The position numbers were made by a program, and so were the translations under genes. From NCBI GenBank assembly GCA_017415505.1, contig JAFQGG010000023.1, positions 1-34,781 of the forward strand: a stretch of DNA of 34,781 bases, in the 5' to 3' direction. This document shows, in pieces, positions 1 to 6,476 of the stretch. The first letter of the stretch is position 1, and each line of letters starts with the position of its first letter. The notes beneath the pieces were generated by a model. That model was not told the origin of the DNA, did not search any database, and saw nothing but the letters and a program-made list of their open reading frames with translations. Source of the stretch: Clostridia bacterium (lineage in GTDB: Bacteria; Bacillota; Clostridia; Christensenellales; Borkfalkiaceae).

Positions 1-131
1 CCCGAATGACCCGTTGACGGGTAGCAAGTAATCTATGCATGACTGGCAGGTCAATAAAAAAGCACATTTGTGCTATGCCAGTAGGAAAGGGCTATGCCCG
101 AAAAAGTAAAGCCACCCGCTATGCGGGTGGA
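1..131. repeat. Hairpin-rich intergenic segment
   Basis: Five inverted repeats follow one another. They are CCCGT/ACGGG near 10-21; ACTGGCA (42-48) with TGCCAGT, enclosing AGCACA/TGTGCT; GGGC/GCCC around 90-100; and CCACCCGC/GCGGGTGG around 111-130. The 7-mer GCTATGC occurs at three of the hairpins. No coding frame with a ribosome binding site is seen from base 1 to the promoter at 412. It could be a structured RNA or a small palindromic mobile repeat; the sequence alone does not decide. Confidence 0.4.
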
Positions 132-411
132 TATTTACTGCGTGTAAATTATAAAAAATGGCTCTGTCCCATCACTCAGTTGATTTTTGACGGAAAAATT
201 CTGTAAAATACTTCGTGTTTTGCCCGTTTTCATACGTTTCAAGTATGCGCGCTCGCAAAACGCTTGTCTTTCTTGCATTTTTCTCGTCAATCCACAAAAA
301 ATATTTTTGTGTAAATCAACCCTTTTCTGCGACATAGCCTAAAAAATAATGGGGGCAGGTATGCGTTGAACGCGTTTTATTATAGGAACGAGCTTTTTTT
401 GTGACGAACGC

Positions 412-440
412 TTGACAACGAAGCGGAGAAATGCTATAAT
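412..440 (+). promoter_or_regulatory. Sigma-A promoter of the 468-1202 gene
   Basis: TTGACA at 412-417 and TATAAT at 435-440 are separated by 17 bases, a full consensus vegetative promoter. The start codon follows 27 bases after the -10 box, with a ribosome binding site GAGAGGAG at 453-460. Confidence 0.9.
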
Positions 441-467
441 AAAAACAGAAAAAGAGAGGAGTGTTTT

Positions 468-1202
468 ATGTGGGCGTTTAAGGGATATTATACGGGCGAA
501 GCAAAAGAGTTTATCCAAAACAGAAAGAAGAAAGAGGCAAAGGCTTGGTCGTTGGTATACTCGTTGATTATGGTATTTACCGTTGCTATACTCGCGGTGG
601 TTTTTAATATCGAGGACACGGTAACGGATACCGTGCTTAGCGTAAGTGGCGGGGCGTTGGGAATCGCGCTTATCAACCTCATATTATTTATTTCTTGTCG
701 GCGCGCGCCTAAAAACGAAATAGAAATCACCAACGACGGTATTCAATATATGGAAGAGGGGTTTACGCGCTCGTTGGCACTCTATAAAATAGAACCGATA
801 GAATATCACGAGGGGTTTATCGTGGTTTGCGAGAAAATCGTTTTGCAAAAAGAATTGCTCGTGGAGGGCGATTGGGAAGAGCTAAAAAGCCTGCTCAAAA
901 AGGTGGAAGAGAGCTTGGAAACGGACGCGCCTATGTATCAAATTGAGGAATCGGAAACGCAGTTTTTCGAGGCGACCGTCCAAGAAAAGCGAATTTACGA
1001 AAAATTCGAGCAGGGCGTTTCAAGGGTTACGCCCATCGGCGTGTTTCATTTTTTTGCAACTTTTCAATTAGAAAACGGCGAAACGGTTGAATATGAATTG
1101 GAACGGGAAAGCTATGAGAAAATAACGGAAGGACAAACGGGGACTTTGGTTCTCGTCAACGGGAATTTTTTCGATTTTGGCGACGGGGAAGAAATAGAAT
1201 AA
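468..1202 (+). CDS. Hypothetical membrane protein (244 aa), two TM segments
   Basis: Family not recognised. About 25 charged N-terminal residues precede two hydrophobic segments (roughly residues 28-47 and 55-77), like a short hairpin anchor. A soluble acidic domain of about 165 residues follows and probably lies in the cytoplasm. The C-terminal part (about 165-240) is beta-rich by eye and may be a small barrel. The start is fixed by GAGAGGAG seven bases upstream and by a consensus promoter. The gene is monocistronic: its own promoter lies upstream and a strong terminator follows 14 bases after the stop. It appears to be a host gene outside the prophage. The leader contains an 11-base stretch complementary to the candidate small RNA at 9697-9770. 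Confidence 0.85.
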   Translation: MWAFKGYYTGEAKEFIQNRKKKEAKAWSLVYSLIMVFTVAILAVVFNIEDTVTDTVLSVSGGALGIALINLILFISCRRAPKNEIEITNDGIQYMEEGFTRSLALYKIEPIEYHEGFIVVCEKIVLQKELLVEGDWEELKSLLKKVEESLETDAPMYQIEESETQFFEATVQEKRIYEKFEQGVSRVTPIGVFHFFATFQLENGETVEYELERESYEKITEGQTGTLVLVNGNFFDFGDGEEIE

Positions 1203-1215
1203 CGGACGACTGCGC

Positions 1216-1255
1216 AAAAAGACGGCGAGGCTTGATAAAGCCTCGCCGTCTTTTT
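1216..1255. terminator. Bidirectional Rho-independent terminator
   Basis: A perfect 13-bp stem, GACGGCGAGGCTT/AAGCCTCGCCGTC, with a short GATA-type loop. It is flanked by A5 on one side and T5 on the other. Confidence 0.92.
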
Positions 1256-1299
1256 GCGGTTGATTGGTGTTTTAATTGCGACTCAGACCGCGTTTTCGT

Positions 1300-1329
1300 T
1301 TGACTTTCCAAGCAGGGAAATGGTATACT
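1300..1329 (+). promoter_or_regulatory. Sigma-A promoter of the YjdF-like gene
   Basis: TTGACT at 1300-1305 and TATACT at 1324-1329, spacing 18. The start codon at 1383 is preceded by GAGGGG at 1371-1376. Confidence 0.75.
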
Positions 1330-1382
1330 ATAAAAAGGAATCTTGAAATAGACTTAAAAGGCTTTTGTGTGAGGGGAAAAAT

Positions 1383-2108
1383 ATGGAAAGGATAGAGTTA
1401 AGTAAAAAGGATCGCGTGTACCGCACCGTGCTTTGGACGGTTTGCGAGCTTTTTTGCGTGGCGTCGCTCGTTTACGCGCTCGCAAATGGCGAGGGCACGC
1501 TACAAATTTTAATGTGTTTCGTGACGACGTTGCTCGTCACCGCGCCGTTCGGGCTTGGAAGACTGTTGGGGTTTGAATTGAACGCGGTGATTTTTACGTT
1601 TTGTATCGTCTACGCGCTCGGACCTATTTTGGGTTACGTGTATAAATTGTATTACGTAACGAATTGGTACGACGATATTTTGCACGCCGCGGGCGGTGTG
1701 GCGTTTGCCGTTTTGGGCGTGTATCTTGCGAAATTGGCGGGCGGAAAAAGCGCGCCGAACGTGCTTTTGACGGCGCTTTTCGCGCTCTTCTTTTCCATGG
1801 CTATCGCGCTCGTGTGGGAGTTCGTTGAGTACGGCGTGGATAAGATATTCCACGGCGATATGCAAAGGGATACTATCGTTTCGTATATCGATTCGTATTT
1901 GCTCGGCGGGGAAACGGGCGTGATCGGTAGGATCGAGGGAATTACCGACGCGTCGGTGAACGGGGAATCGCTCGGCTTGGGCGGGTATATCGATATCGGC
2001 TTGATCGATACCATGACCGACCTTTTGGTGGAAACGGCGGGGGCGACCGTGTTCGTCGTTGCCTACGCGATAGATAGAGAACGCCACCCGTTAATATTTA
2101 GAAGATAA
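1383..2108 (+). CDS. YjdF/DUF2238-like integral membrane protein
   Basis: A 241-residue polytopic membrane protein with five to six hydrophobic segments. A conserved-looking motif, WYDDILHAAGGVAFA, is followed by a segment with VWEFVEYGVD, which resembles the DUF2238/YjdF family of uncharacterised bacterial membrane proteins. The acidic and histidine residues inside or near membrane segments (DD, H, WEF.EYG.D) are the family-like feature. No biochemical function is established. The ATG at 1383 is chosen over an in-frame TTG at 1365 because GAGGGG lies six bases upstream. The gene is flanked by its own promoter and terminator and is probably a host gene. The family call is from memory of the motif, so moderate. 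Confidence 0.7.
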   Translation: MERIELSKKDRVYRTVLWTVCELFCVASLVYALANGEGTLQILMCFVTTLLVTAPFGLGRLLGFELNAVIFTFCIVYALGPILGYVYKLYYVTNWYDDILHAAGGVAFAVLGVYLAKLAGGKSAPNVLLTALFALFFSMAIALVWEFVEYGVDKIFHGDMQRDTIVSYIDSYLLGGETGVIGRIEGITDASVNGESLGLGGYIDIGLIDTMTDLLVETAGATVFVVAYAIDRERHPLIFRR

Positions 2109-2112
2109 GAAA

Positions 2113-2142
2113 AAGAGGACGGAGAACCGTCCTCTTAATTTT
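2113..2142. terminator. Rho-independent terminator between convergent genes
   Basis: The stem AAGAGGACGG/CCGTCCTCTT has a 4-base loop and is flanked by A-rich and T-rich sides. It serves the gene ending at 2108 and overlaps the last codons of the convergent gene ending at 2135. Confidence 0.85.
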
Positions 2143-2407
2143 CGTCCATGAGTTTGGCGCATTGTGCGCACCTGCCCAAATTATCCAAAGGTAGGGGAGA
2201 TAAAATTGCCGTCAGTTCTGCCCGAATAGCGTGGTGAACGAAGTCCGTTTTGTCGGGTGCGGGGTGCACGAACCCTTCTTCGTCAATGGAGGGGTTGTAG
2301 CCTTGCGCACCGCAAAGCGAACAGGTATTGATAAACGCTTTTGCGGAGGGATTCCATTTGTCCACGTAATAAGATTTTCCCTTTTTCGTCATTTTACTGT
2401 GTGCCAT
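2135..2407 (-). CDS. Small putative zinc-ribbon protein (90 aa)
   Basis: Family not recognised. The protein has two CxxC pairs, TCSLCG (about residues 29-34) and RCAQCAK (about 79-85), consistent with a zinc ribbon. Several histidines and a basic N-terminus lie between and before them. It may bind nucleic acid, but only the metal motif supports that. The start is unusual. The ATG at 2407 lies only six bases from the -10 box of the only visible promoter, so the transcript would begin at or next to the start codon. There is no ribosome binding site. An internal ATG six codons in also lacks one. Confidence 0.65.
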   Translation of the reverse strand: MAHSKMTKKGKSYYVDKWNPSAKAFINTCSLCGAQGYNPSIDEEGFVHPAPDKTDFVHHAIRAELTAILSPLPLDNLGRCAQCAKLMDEN

Positions 2408-2413
2408 AATTCT

Positions 2414-2442
2414 ATTTTAACGGTTTTTGTATCAAAAGTCAA
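2414..2442 (-). promoter_or_regulatory. Promoter giving a leaderless transcript
   Basis: On the minus strand, TTGACT (2437-2442), 17 bases, then TAAAAT (2414-2419). Only six bases separate the -10 box from the ATG at 2407, so transcription should start at or beside the start codon. Confidence 0.7.
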
Positions 2443-2480
2443 GCGAATCGATACGGCAAACCGCATCTTTGGGCTTGAAT

Positions 2481-2515
2481 AAAAAACCGACAAGTTTCTT
2501 GGCGAAACTTGTCGG
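2481..2515 (-). terminator. Rho-independent terminator downstream of 2566-2847
   Basis: The 12-bp stem CCGACAAGTTTC/GAAACTTGTCGG is followed on the minus strand by T6. It lies about 50 bases past the stop of the small membrane protein gene. Confidence 0.85.
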
Positions 2516-2565
2516 GATTTTGGTGGAGCGAGTTAAACGTAAGTTGAACCAATTATTACAATATC

Positions 2566-2847
2566 CTAAATAGCAAGCACTACCATGATTAAACCCATAA
2601 TAAAAACCAAAATTGCTATAAATAAGGAAAATATGTAAATCTTTTTTATTAGTGGTGTCTTTTTTAAGGAGAGATAAATCAAACTATACATTATTGCACC
2701 AAAAACGGCGTTACCAATAAAGAATAATCCTTGCGATAAAGAATAGAATGGTATTTTTTGCATTATAATAAGGGGAACATCAATAGCGACGCACAGTAAT
2801 AAACCCGATAACAAGGTAATAATAAATAATTTTTTGTTTTGTATCAT
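2566..2847 (-). CDS. Small hypothetical membrane protein (93 aa), three TM segments
   Basis: Not recognised. Three hydrophobic segments at about residues 7-27, 38-60 and 70-92 are separated by short loops, and the connector between the second and third is lysine-rich. The C-terminus ends inside the last segment. GAGGA lies about 11 bases upstream of the ATG, a slightly long spacing. A terminator follows. It is probably a host gene, and base composition is more AT-rich than that of the neighbouring genes. Confidence 0.65.
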   Translation of the reverse strand: MIQNKKLFIITLLSGLLLCVAIDVPLIIMQKIPFYSLSQGLFFIGNAVFGAIMYSLIYLSLKKTPLIKKIYIFSLFIAILVFIMGLIMVVLAI

Positions 2848-2961
2848 TGATATAATGTCCTCAGCAAGTTTTCTTTCATAATTTTGCCTTATAAAAAATC
2901 ACAACGACAGTTGTGTATGCAATCCGCGATAGCGGTATGGAATCAATAAAATTGCATGTAA

Positions 2962-3036
2962 TCAAGCCGAAAGGATGACATGCACAGCAAGCTGTGATTA
3001 CATACGCCTACGGCGATTACATACCAGCCTTCGGCT
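2962..3036. repeat. Tandem hairpins separated by a GATTACATAC spacer
   Basis: GATGACATGC (2974-2983), GATTACATAC (2996-3005) and GATTACATAC (3015-3024) alternate with small palindromes: ACAGCAAGCTGT, GCCTACGGC and AGCCTTCGGCT. An outer long-range stem joins AAGCCGAA near 2964 to TTCGGCTT near 3030. No gene is seen between 2848 and 3078. It looks like an interspersed palindromic repeat of the host. Confidence 0.5.
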
Positions 3037-3044
3037 TGGATAAA

Positions 3045-3077
3045 AAACCTAAGTTGATGGTTCAACTTAGGTTTTTT
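3045..3077. terminator. Terminator of tRNA-Ala (bidirectional)
   Basis: The stem CCTAAGTTGA/TCAACTTAGG with a short loop is flanked by A6 and T7. It lies directly beside the CCA end of tRNA-Ala. Confidence 0.85.
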
Positions 3078-3153
3078 TGGTGGAGCTAAGGGGAGTCGAA
3101 CCCCTGACCTTTTGAATGCCATTCAAACGCGCTACCAACTGCGCTATAACCCC
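3078..3153 (-). tRNA. tRNA-Ala (anticodon GGC)
   Basis: A full cloverleaf is visible on the minus strand: acceptor GGGGTTA pairing with TAGCTCC, anticodon stem TTTGA/TCAAA around loop ATGGCAT, and a T arm AGGGG-TTCGACT-CCCCT. The CCA is encoded, giving 76 nt. It reads GCC codons. Its own promoter lies upstream and a terminator directly downstream. Confidence 0.96.
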
Positions 3154-3164
3154 GTTGCTTTTCT

Positions 3165-3194
3165 ATTATACATGAAACGACCTGTCACCGTCAA
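3165..3194 (-). promoter_or_regulatory. Promoter of tRNA-Ala
   Basis: On the minus strand, TTGACG (3189-3194), 18 bases, TATAAT (3165-3170). The tRNA begins 11 bases past the -10 box. Confidence 0.8.
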
Positions 3195-3246
3195 TGATTT
3201 TTTACGCATTTTTCAAAATTTTTTTTCTATATCCTTAAAAAATAGA

Positions 3247-3275
3247 TTGACATTTCCCCATTCAAGTGCTATAAT
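3247..3275 (+). promoter_or_regulatory. Promoter of tRNA-Val
   Basis: TTGACA (3247-3252), 17 bases, TATAAT (3270-3275): full consensus, as expected for a stable RNA gene. Confidence 0.9.
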
Positions 3276-3291
3276 ATCCCTACAAACAAGC

Positions 3292-3369
3292 GGAGGCATA
3301 GTCTCAGTTGGTTAGAGCGCTCGCTTCACATGCGAGAGGTCACAGGTTCAAGTCCTGTTGTCTCCACCA
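3292..3369 (+). tRNA. tRNA-Val (anticodon CAC), with an extra base near the D stem
   Basis: Acceptor GGAGGCA pairs with TGTCTCC. The anticodon stem CTCGC/GCGAG holds loop TTCACAT, so the anticodon is CAC (GTG codons). The T arm ACAGG-TTCAAGT-CCTGT is followed by an encoded CCA. The expected segment TAGCTCAG reads TAGTCTCAG, so one T is extra and must bulge from the D stem, making the gene 78 nt. The prophage integrase lies just downstream and points at it, so its 3' end is a plausible attachment site. Confidence 0.92.
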
Positions 3370-3373
3370 TTTT

Positions 3374-3416
3374 GGCATATTTTAGGGCAAAAATCCCCAA
3401 AATATGCCTTTTTTTT
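3374..3416 (+). terminator. Terminator of tRNA-Val
   Basis: The perfect 10-bp stem GGCATATTTT (3374-3383)/AAAATATGCC (3399-3408) contains an inner GGG/CCC pairing and is followed by T8. Confidence 0.88.
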
Positions 3417-3463
3417 GCCTTTATTTCTTCTATTTTATCGTTTTTTTTAGCGTTTGTCAACCT

Positions 3464-3486
3464 TTTTGGGGAACATTTTGGGGAAC
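3464..3486. repeat. Tandem 11-mer next to the integrase
   Basis: TTTTGGGGAAC occurs at 3464-3474 and again at 3476-3486, between the tRNA-Val terminator and the integrase stop. Its place at the int-proximal prophage end suggests integrase arm-type binding sites, but no second copy of a core site was found. Confidence 0.4.
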
Positions 3487-3497
3487 GTTTTTACTTT

Positions 3498-4721
3498 TTA
3501 TACGTCAAATTTCACCTGCGCCATTTGTTCGCGCATGAAATCGTCTGAAAAATGTGTATAGACTTTCCCAATCAACCGTTCCGGGCTATCGCCCATCCAA
3601 ATGGCGACGATCTCTTGGCGTACGCTTTTTTGACACGTCGTACAAAACGTGTGCCTTAAATAATACTGCGTGAGTGTGTCGTCTTCGATTGCCCGTTGAA
3701 AAATGCGATTCAAAACGGGGGTTTTAAGTGTCTTGATCTTTTCATTAAAGTTTAATTTTTCCCGCGCCTGTTTGGGTGCGGGAATTTTTTTATACTCGAT
3801 TTTTCCGCCTTTTCGCTTAGCATTTCGCGCGATGAGGAAATCGCCCTCAAAGCGCGTGTCTTCCAGCTCGCAGGGGCGTAAGCCGAAGTACAGCATAATC
3901 AAAAACGTCGCGCGATATTCGAAAAATTCGGGGAGTTCCAGCCTTTGCAACAAATGCCGCTGTTCTTCCGCCGTTAGCGCTCGACGATCCTTGCGCTTCG
4001 CTTTCTTGAAAGGGACGAGCGTTACGGGATTATGCGTGATAATCCCGCTTGCGATCGCGTATTTGAAAATCGAGTTGAATACCGTGCGGAGATCCTCGTA
4101 CTGTCTTTCGCTTTTATTCTTCAAAACCTTATCCACGTCGGCGGTTCGAATTTGGAATATAGAGGTTTCCCCCAACGCAGGGTACATGAAGCGACGGTAA
4201 TAACTTTCGTAGTTGCTATACGTACGATCGTTGATTTTCCCTTTTTTCCAAGCAAACCATTCGGTTGCAATCTCGTGAAAAAGATGCAAACCGCTTTTTT
4301 CGGGGCGTGGTGCGTATTTGCTTATGTTTTCGGGCCTTGTCATGTCGAGGAATTTCTTCTTCGCCTTTTCGATGTCGGTGGAGGAAGCGGAGATATTGTA
4401 CCCATTCCGACGGTATCTGATTTCGTAAACGAACGTGCGTTTTCCGCTTTGTCGCTTGATTACCCGTGCGACCAATCCGTTTGCTATAAATTCTCTTTTG
4501 AATGTTTTTGCCATATTAGCGACCTCTTCTTTTTTGAATTTTATGGTCGCCGTTACCGATTTTTCCTGCGTTGCGGGATTGTAAGCCTTTGCTTCCTGCT
4601 CCATGACTCTTTCGATAAGCCTTCCAAACTCCCCGGAAAGGCTTATGATTTCCCGCTTGCTCGAACTCATCATGAGTCGAGTGGTAAGTAGTGTCAATTC
4701 ATCCGATAATCTTTTTTCCAT
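3498..4721 (-). CDS. int: Phage tyrosine integrase
   Basis: A tyrosine recombinase of 407 residues that would catalyse prophage integration and excision. The N-terminal third includes a basic arm-binding-like region (about 80-130). A SAM-like core-binding domain (about 145-235) has the pattern of RTYSNYESYYRRF. The catalytic domain follows, with Arg282 in GLRPCEL, Arg356 in YYLRHTF and a candidate nucleophile Tyr388 in GKVYTHFS. Two positions depart from the usual box: the first His of HxxR is Tyr, and the usual GH is GD (about 377-378). The start at 4721 has AAGGATGT upstream; an upstream in-frame ATG at 4760 lacks a binding site. It is encoded toward tRNA-Val, typical for an integration module. 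Confidence 0.93.
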   Translation of the reverse strand: MEKRLSDELTLLTTRLMMSSSKREIISLSGEFGRLIERVMEQEAKAYNPATQEKSVTATIKFKKEEVANMAKTFKREFIANGLVARVIKRQSGKRTFVYEIRYRRNGYNISASSTDIEKAKKKFLDMTRPENISKYAPRPEKSGLHLFHEIATEWFAWKKGKINDRTYSNYESYYRRFMYPALGETSIFQIRTADVDKVLKNKSERQYEDLRTVFNSIFKYAIASGIITHNPVTLVPFKKAKRKDRRALTAEEQRHLLQRLELPEFFEYRATFLIMLYFGLRPCELEDTRFEGDFLIARNAKRKGGKIEYKKIPAPKQAREKLNFNEKIKTLKTPVLNRIFQRAIEDDTLTQYYLRHTFCTTCQKSVRQEIVAIWMGDSPERLIGKVYTHFSDDFMREQMAQVKFDV

Positions 4722-4776
4722 AGTGTACATCCTTTTTTGTCTTTTGTAAAAACCGAACAAATGTTTGGTTCTCCGC

Positions 4777-4817
4777 TATATATATTATAACAAAAAAGTT
4801 GACAGCGTTATGACAAC
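4777..4817 (-). promoter_or_regulatory. Candidate integrase promoter with a dyad
   Basis: On the minus strand, CTGTCA (4800-4805), 17 bases, TATATA (4777-4782) precedes int. The -35 region lies in an imperfect dyad, GTTGNCA-6-TGNCAAC (4798-4817), which could be an operator. The boxes are weak, so this is tentative. Confidence 0.4.
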
Positions 4818-4862
4818 ATATCGGAAAAAGTGGAATTTTTTTCAAATTTTTTTAATTTTTTC

Positions 4863-5204
4863 CTATTTTTGTTCGATGAACGCTTGAATAATGGTCTGAA
4901 CGGCGTGTAAACCGCTTGGACCTTTCACGCGAAGAATCTCCGAACGTAGCTCGATCCAATCCCATTCTTCCGCGGAAAGTACCGTGCCGTGGGCACCCGT
5001 GCCCGCGGCTTTTTCTTTTGCTTTGGGCTTTTCGGACAAACCGAGCGCGTCTTCAATAGCTTTCATTGTGTCGATTCGAGGGTATTGGGATATGCCAGAA
5101 AAGATTTTTTTGATTGTACTTATTGAAAGCCCAGAGCGCGTAGCCAATTCGTCATAGGTTATTTTCTGATCTTTCATATATTTTTTTATTGCCGAGATTT
5201 CCAC
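4863..5204 (-). CDS. CI-like XRE-family repressor (113 aa)
   Basis: Residues 1-55 form an XRE/Cro-CI helix-turn-helix: the run TYDELATRSGLSISTIKKI has the turn at GLS and the recognition helix after it. A charged linker leads to a C-terminal helical segment (about 78-113) that may dimerise. There is no LexA-type peptidase domain, so induction would not follow RecA self-cleavage. The start is a GTG with AAAGGAGGTG upstream. The gene lies between int and a divergent promoter whose spacer holds a perfect dyad, which argues for the lysogeny repressor. The family is clear; the maintenance role is inferred from position. Confidence 0.85.
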   Translation of the reverse strand: MEISAIKKYMKDQKITYDELATRSGLSISTIKKIFSGISQYPRIDTMKAIEDALGLSEKPKAKEKAAGTGAHGTVLSAEEWDWIELRSEILRVKGPSGLHAVQTIIQAFIEQK

Positions 5205-5218
5205 TGTTTCACCTCCTT

Positions 5219-5320
5219 TTATACTATTATACAGAAAAGTTCAAGTTTTGTAAACTTTTTTTTGGGAAATATCGAAAAAACGCTTGACAAGTATAAAAAG
5301 TTATACTATAATAAGTATAC
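5219..5320. promoter_or_regulatory. Divergent repressor/early promoters with TTATACT operators
   Basis: The minus-strand repressor promoter is TTTACA (5249-5254), 17 bases, TATAAT (5226-5231). The plus-strand early promoter is TTGACA (5284-5289), 17 bases, TATAAT (5307-5312). A perfect dyad AGTATAA-AAAG-TTATACT (5290-5307) fills the early-promoter spacer. TTATACT occurs again at 5219-5225 beside the repressor -10, and an AAGTATAC half-site follows the early -10. This is the expected geometry of a genetic switch. Confidence 0.8.
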
Positions 5321-5352
5321 AAGGTTCAATGAATGGAACTTTTGTCAAAAAA

Positions 5353-5383
5353 ATCGAAACCGTTCGTAGGCAACGGCTTCGAT
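5353..5383 (+). other. Hairpin just before an early ribosome binding site
   Basis: ATCGAA (5353-5358) and CCGTT (5360-5364) pair with AACGG (5372-5376) and TTCGAT (5378-5383), with one mismatch. The stem ends two bases before AAGGAGGT (5385-5392). It could set translation efficiency or protect the 5' end of the early transcript. Confidence 0.45.
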
Positions 5384-5400
5384 GAAGGAGGTAACGAAAT

Positions 5401-5535
5401 GTGGAAATTTACATAAATACGGTAAGAGCCGATAAAGAAGATGTGAAAGCGCTTCAAAGGGCTATCGAACAAAAAAAAGACCGTATACTTCGAATAGTGT
5501 TCTTCCAAAAGCAAATTCGAATCTATACAGTCTAA
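5401..5535 (+). CDS. Small early protein (44 aa), GTG start
   Basis: Unrecognised. This is the first reading frame after the early promoter. GGAGG lies nine bases before a GTG start. The nearby ATG (5399) would give only five codons. The product is highly charged and basic, with a central helix-like stretch (DKEDVKALQRAIEQKKDRIL) and a short hydrophobic end. Position suggests a switch or excision-related role like Cro/Xis, but no HTH motif is evident. A consensus minus-strand promoter downstream would make RNA antisense to it. Confidence 0.55.
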   Translation: MEIYINTVRADKEDVKALQRAIEQKKDRILRIVFFQKQIRIYTV

Positions 5536-5560
5536 TGTAAGTAACTAAGTACAAAAGCAA

Positions 5561-5587
5561 ATGCCCTATACCTACTATGGGCATTTT
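5561..5587 (+). terminator. Weak terminator-like hairpin
   Basis: ATGCCC (5561-5566) pairs with GGGCAT (5579-5584), followed by TTTT. It may attenuate the early transcript after the 44-aa gene. Confidence 0.45.
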
Positions 5588-5611
5588 ACCATAACCAAAC
5601 GGAAAAGTCAA
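5583..5611 (-). promoter_or_regulatory. Antisense promoter facing the 44-aa gene
   Basis: On the minus strand, TTGACT (5606-5611), 17 bases, TAAAAT (5583-5588). A transcript would start near 5576 and run antisense through 5535-5401. No coding frame with a binding site is seen on it. Confidence 0.5.
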
Positions 5612-5990
5612 TCAAAAAGAAGCCGTTTTCCTAAAACACTCTTTGGCGAGAATGCAAACGACTTCTTTTTGCTCGATTTGTTTAGCTACGCTTTGCAGTT
5701 TCTCTTATGGCTATCGTTACCACTTTCGAAGTTCTTACGAAAAACACGGCTATCGTTACCGTTCTCGAAGAGAAACAGACATTTTAGGAACTGCCTTTCT
5801 TTAAGCTGTATCACTTTAAGCAGTAGAGTTCTGCTTTTTACAGCCCTTAGCTGATACACTTACGGTAGCAACGGGCGAATTCAAAATGTTGGACAAAGAA
5901 GTGTCCTCCTCATAATGGATTCGCCTGTGGGGCGTAGTTAATATATACACCTAAATTGAAACTATTAAACAAAAAGGGAATAAAAAGAAG
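5612..5990 (+). other. Non-coding, hairpin-containing early leader
   Basis: No gene with a start and binding site is seen here, although one frame is open. GGCTATCGTTACC occurs twice about 45 bases apart (near 5707 and 5752). AAGCAG/CTGCTT followed by T4 near 5820-5840 resembles a terminator. At 5873-5933, GGCGAAT pairs with ATTCGCC around an inner GGACA/TGTCC hairpin, a nested structure. A structured early leader RNA is possible. Confidence 0.35.
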
Positions 5991-6197
5991 ATGAAACGGA
6001 GAGAAAAGTTTGTTCAAATATTAGAGCAAAAAGGAATGAGTGCATACGCACTTGCAAAAGTAATAGGATATAAACCGCAAACAGTTTATAACTGGGTTTA
6101 TGGGCATGGAACACCAACTCCTGTGGTTATGTTGGATTTGGTTGAGATTTTGGGTGTATCGGCGCAGGAAATACTTGAAATGTTTGCAGAAAATTAA
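5991..6197 (+). CDS. Small XRE/Cro-like HTH protein (68 aa)
   Basis: The whole protein is one XRE-type helix-turn-helix: AYALAKVIGYKPQTVYNWVYG carries the turn and recognition helix, and a final helix (LVEILGVSAQEILEMF) closes the fold. It would bind DNA as a dimer and probably acts as a Cro-like early regulator. It is a close paralogue of the protein at 7120-7344, sharing AYxLAxVxGYK, VYxWVYG and MEIL/VEIL with SAxEIL. A purine-rich AAAAAGAAG precedes the ATG. Confidence 0.8.
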   Translation: MKRREKFVQILEQKGMSAYALAKVIGYKPQTVYNWVYGHGTPTPVVMLDLVEILGVSAQEILEMFAEN

Positions 6198-6233
6198 AAA
6201 TGAAGAAAAGAAAGAAATTTTGGAGGCGAAACA

Positions 6234-6476
6234 ATGATTACGGAATTAAAAGAAATGGGCTTGACGCAATCCATGATTGCGCGAGAAATGCGGGTGAACC
6301 GACAAACGGTAAACCAGTGGTTTACGGGTGAAAGAACGCCGTCGGCGCGCTCGGTGAACAAAATGGCGGCGGCAATGAGCGTACTGCTCGGCAAGCCGTA
6401 TCCGCCTGCGGAAGCGTATACGCTTATCGCAAAGGTAACGGAAAGAAAAGCAAAGGAGAAAAGCGAGAATGAGTAA
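6234..6476 (+). CDS. HTH regulatory protein (80 aa)
   Basis: A minimal helix-turn-helix lies at residues 8-35 (LTQSMIAREMRVNRQTVNQWFTG), with a lysine-rich tail. TTTGGAGGC lies upstream of the ATG. The stop overlaps the SSB start by eight bases, so the two are translationally coupled. The protein resembles small phage Cro/HTH_3 regulators. It could regulate the replication genes that follow. Confidence 0.75.
   Translation: MITELKEMGLTQSMIAREMRVNRQTVNQWFTGERTPSARSVNKMAAAMSVLLGKPYPPAEAYTLIAKVTERKAKEKSENE

Noticed and set aside
135-335. Minus-strand 66-residue open frame
   Set aside because: No ribosome binding site or promoter, and the sequence has no recognisable domain. It abuts the hairpin-rich stretch and is likely chance.
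2521-2530. TGGTGGAGC resembling the tRNA-Ala 3' end, as an old attachment site
   Set aside because: Only nine bases match, with no integrase associated with it.
3292-3369. attL core within the tRNA-Val 3' end with attR in the window
   Set aside because: No second copy of the T-arm/acceptor sequence was found up to 34781, so attR cannot be placed.
5561-5854. Plus-strand 97-residue open frame in the early leader
   Set aside because: Starts inside a terminator-like hairpin, has no binding site and a composition unlike the other early proteins.
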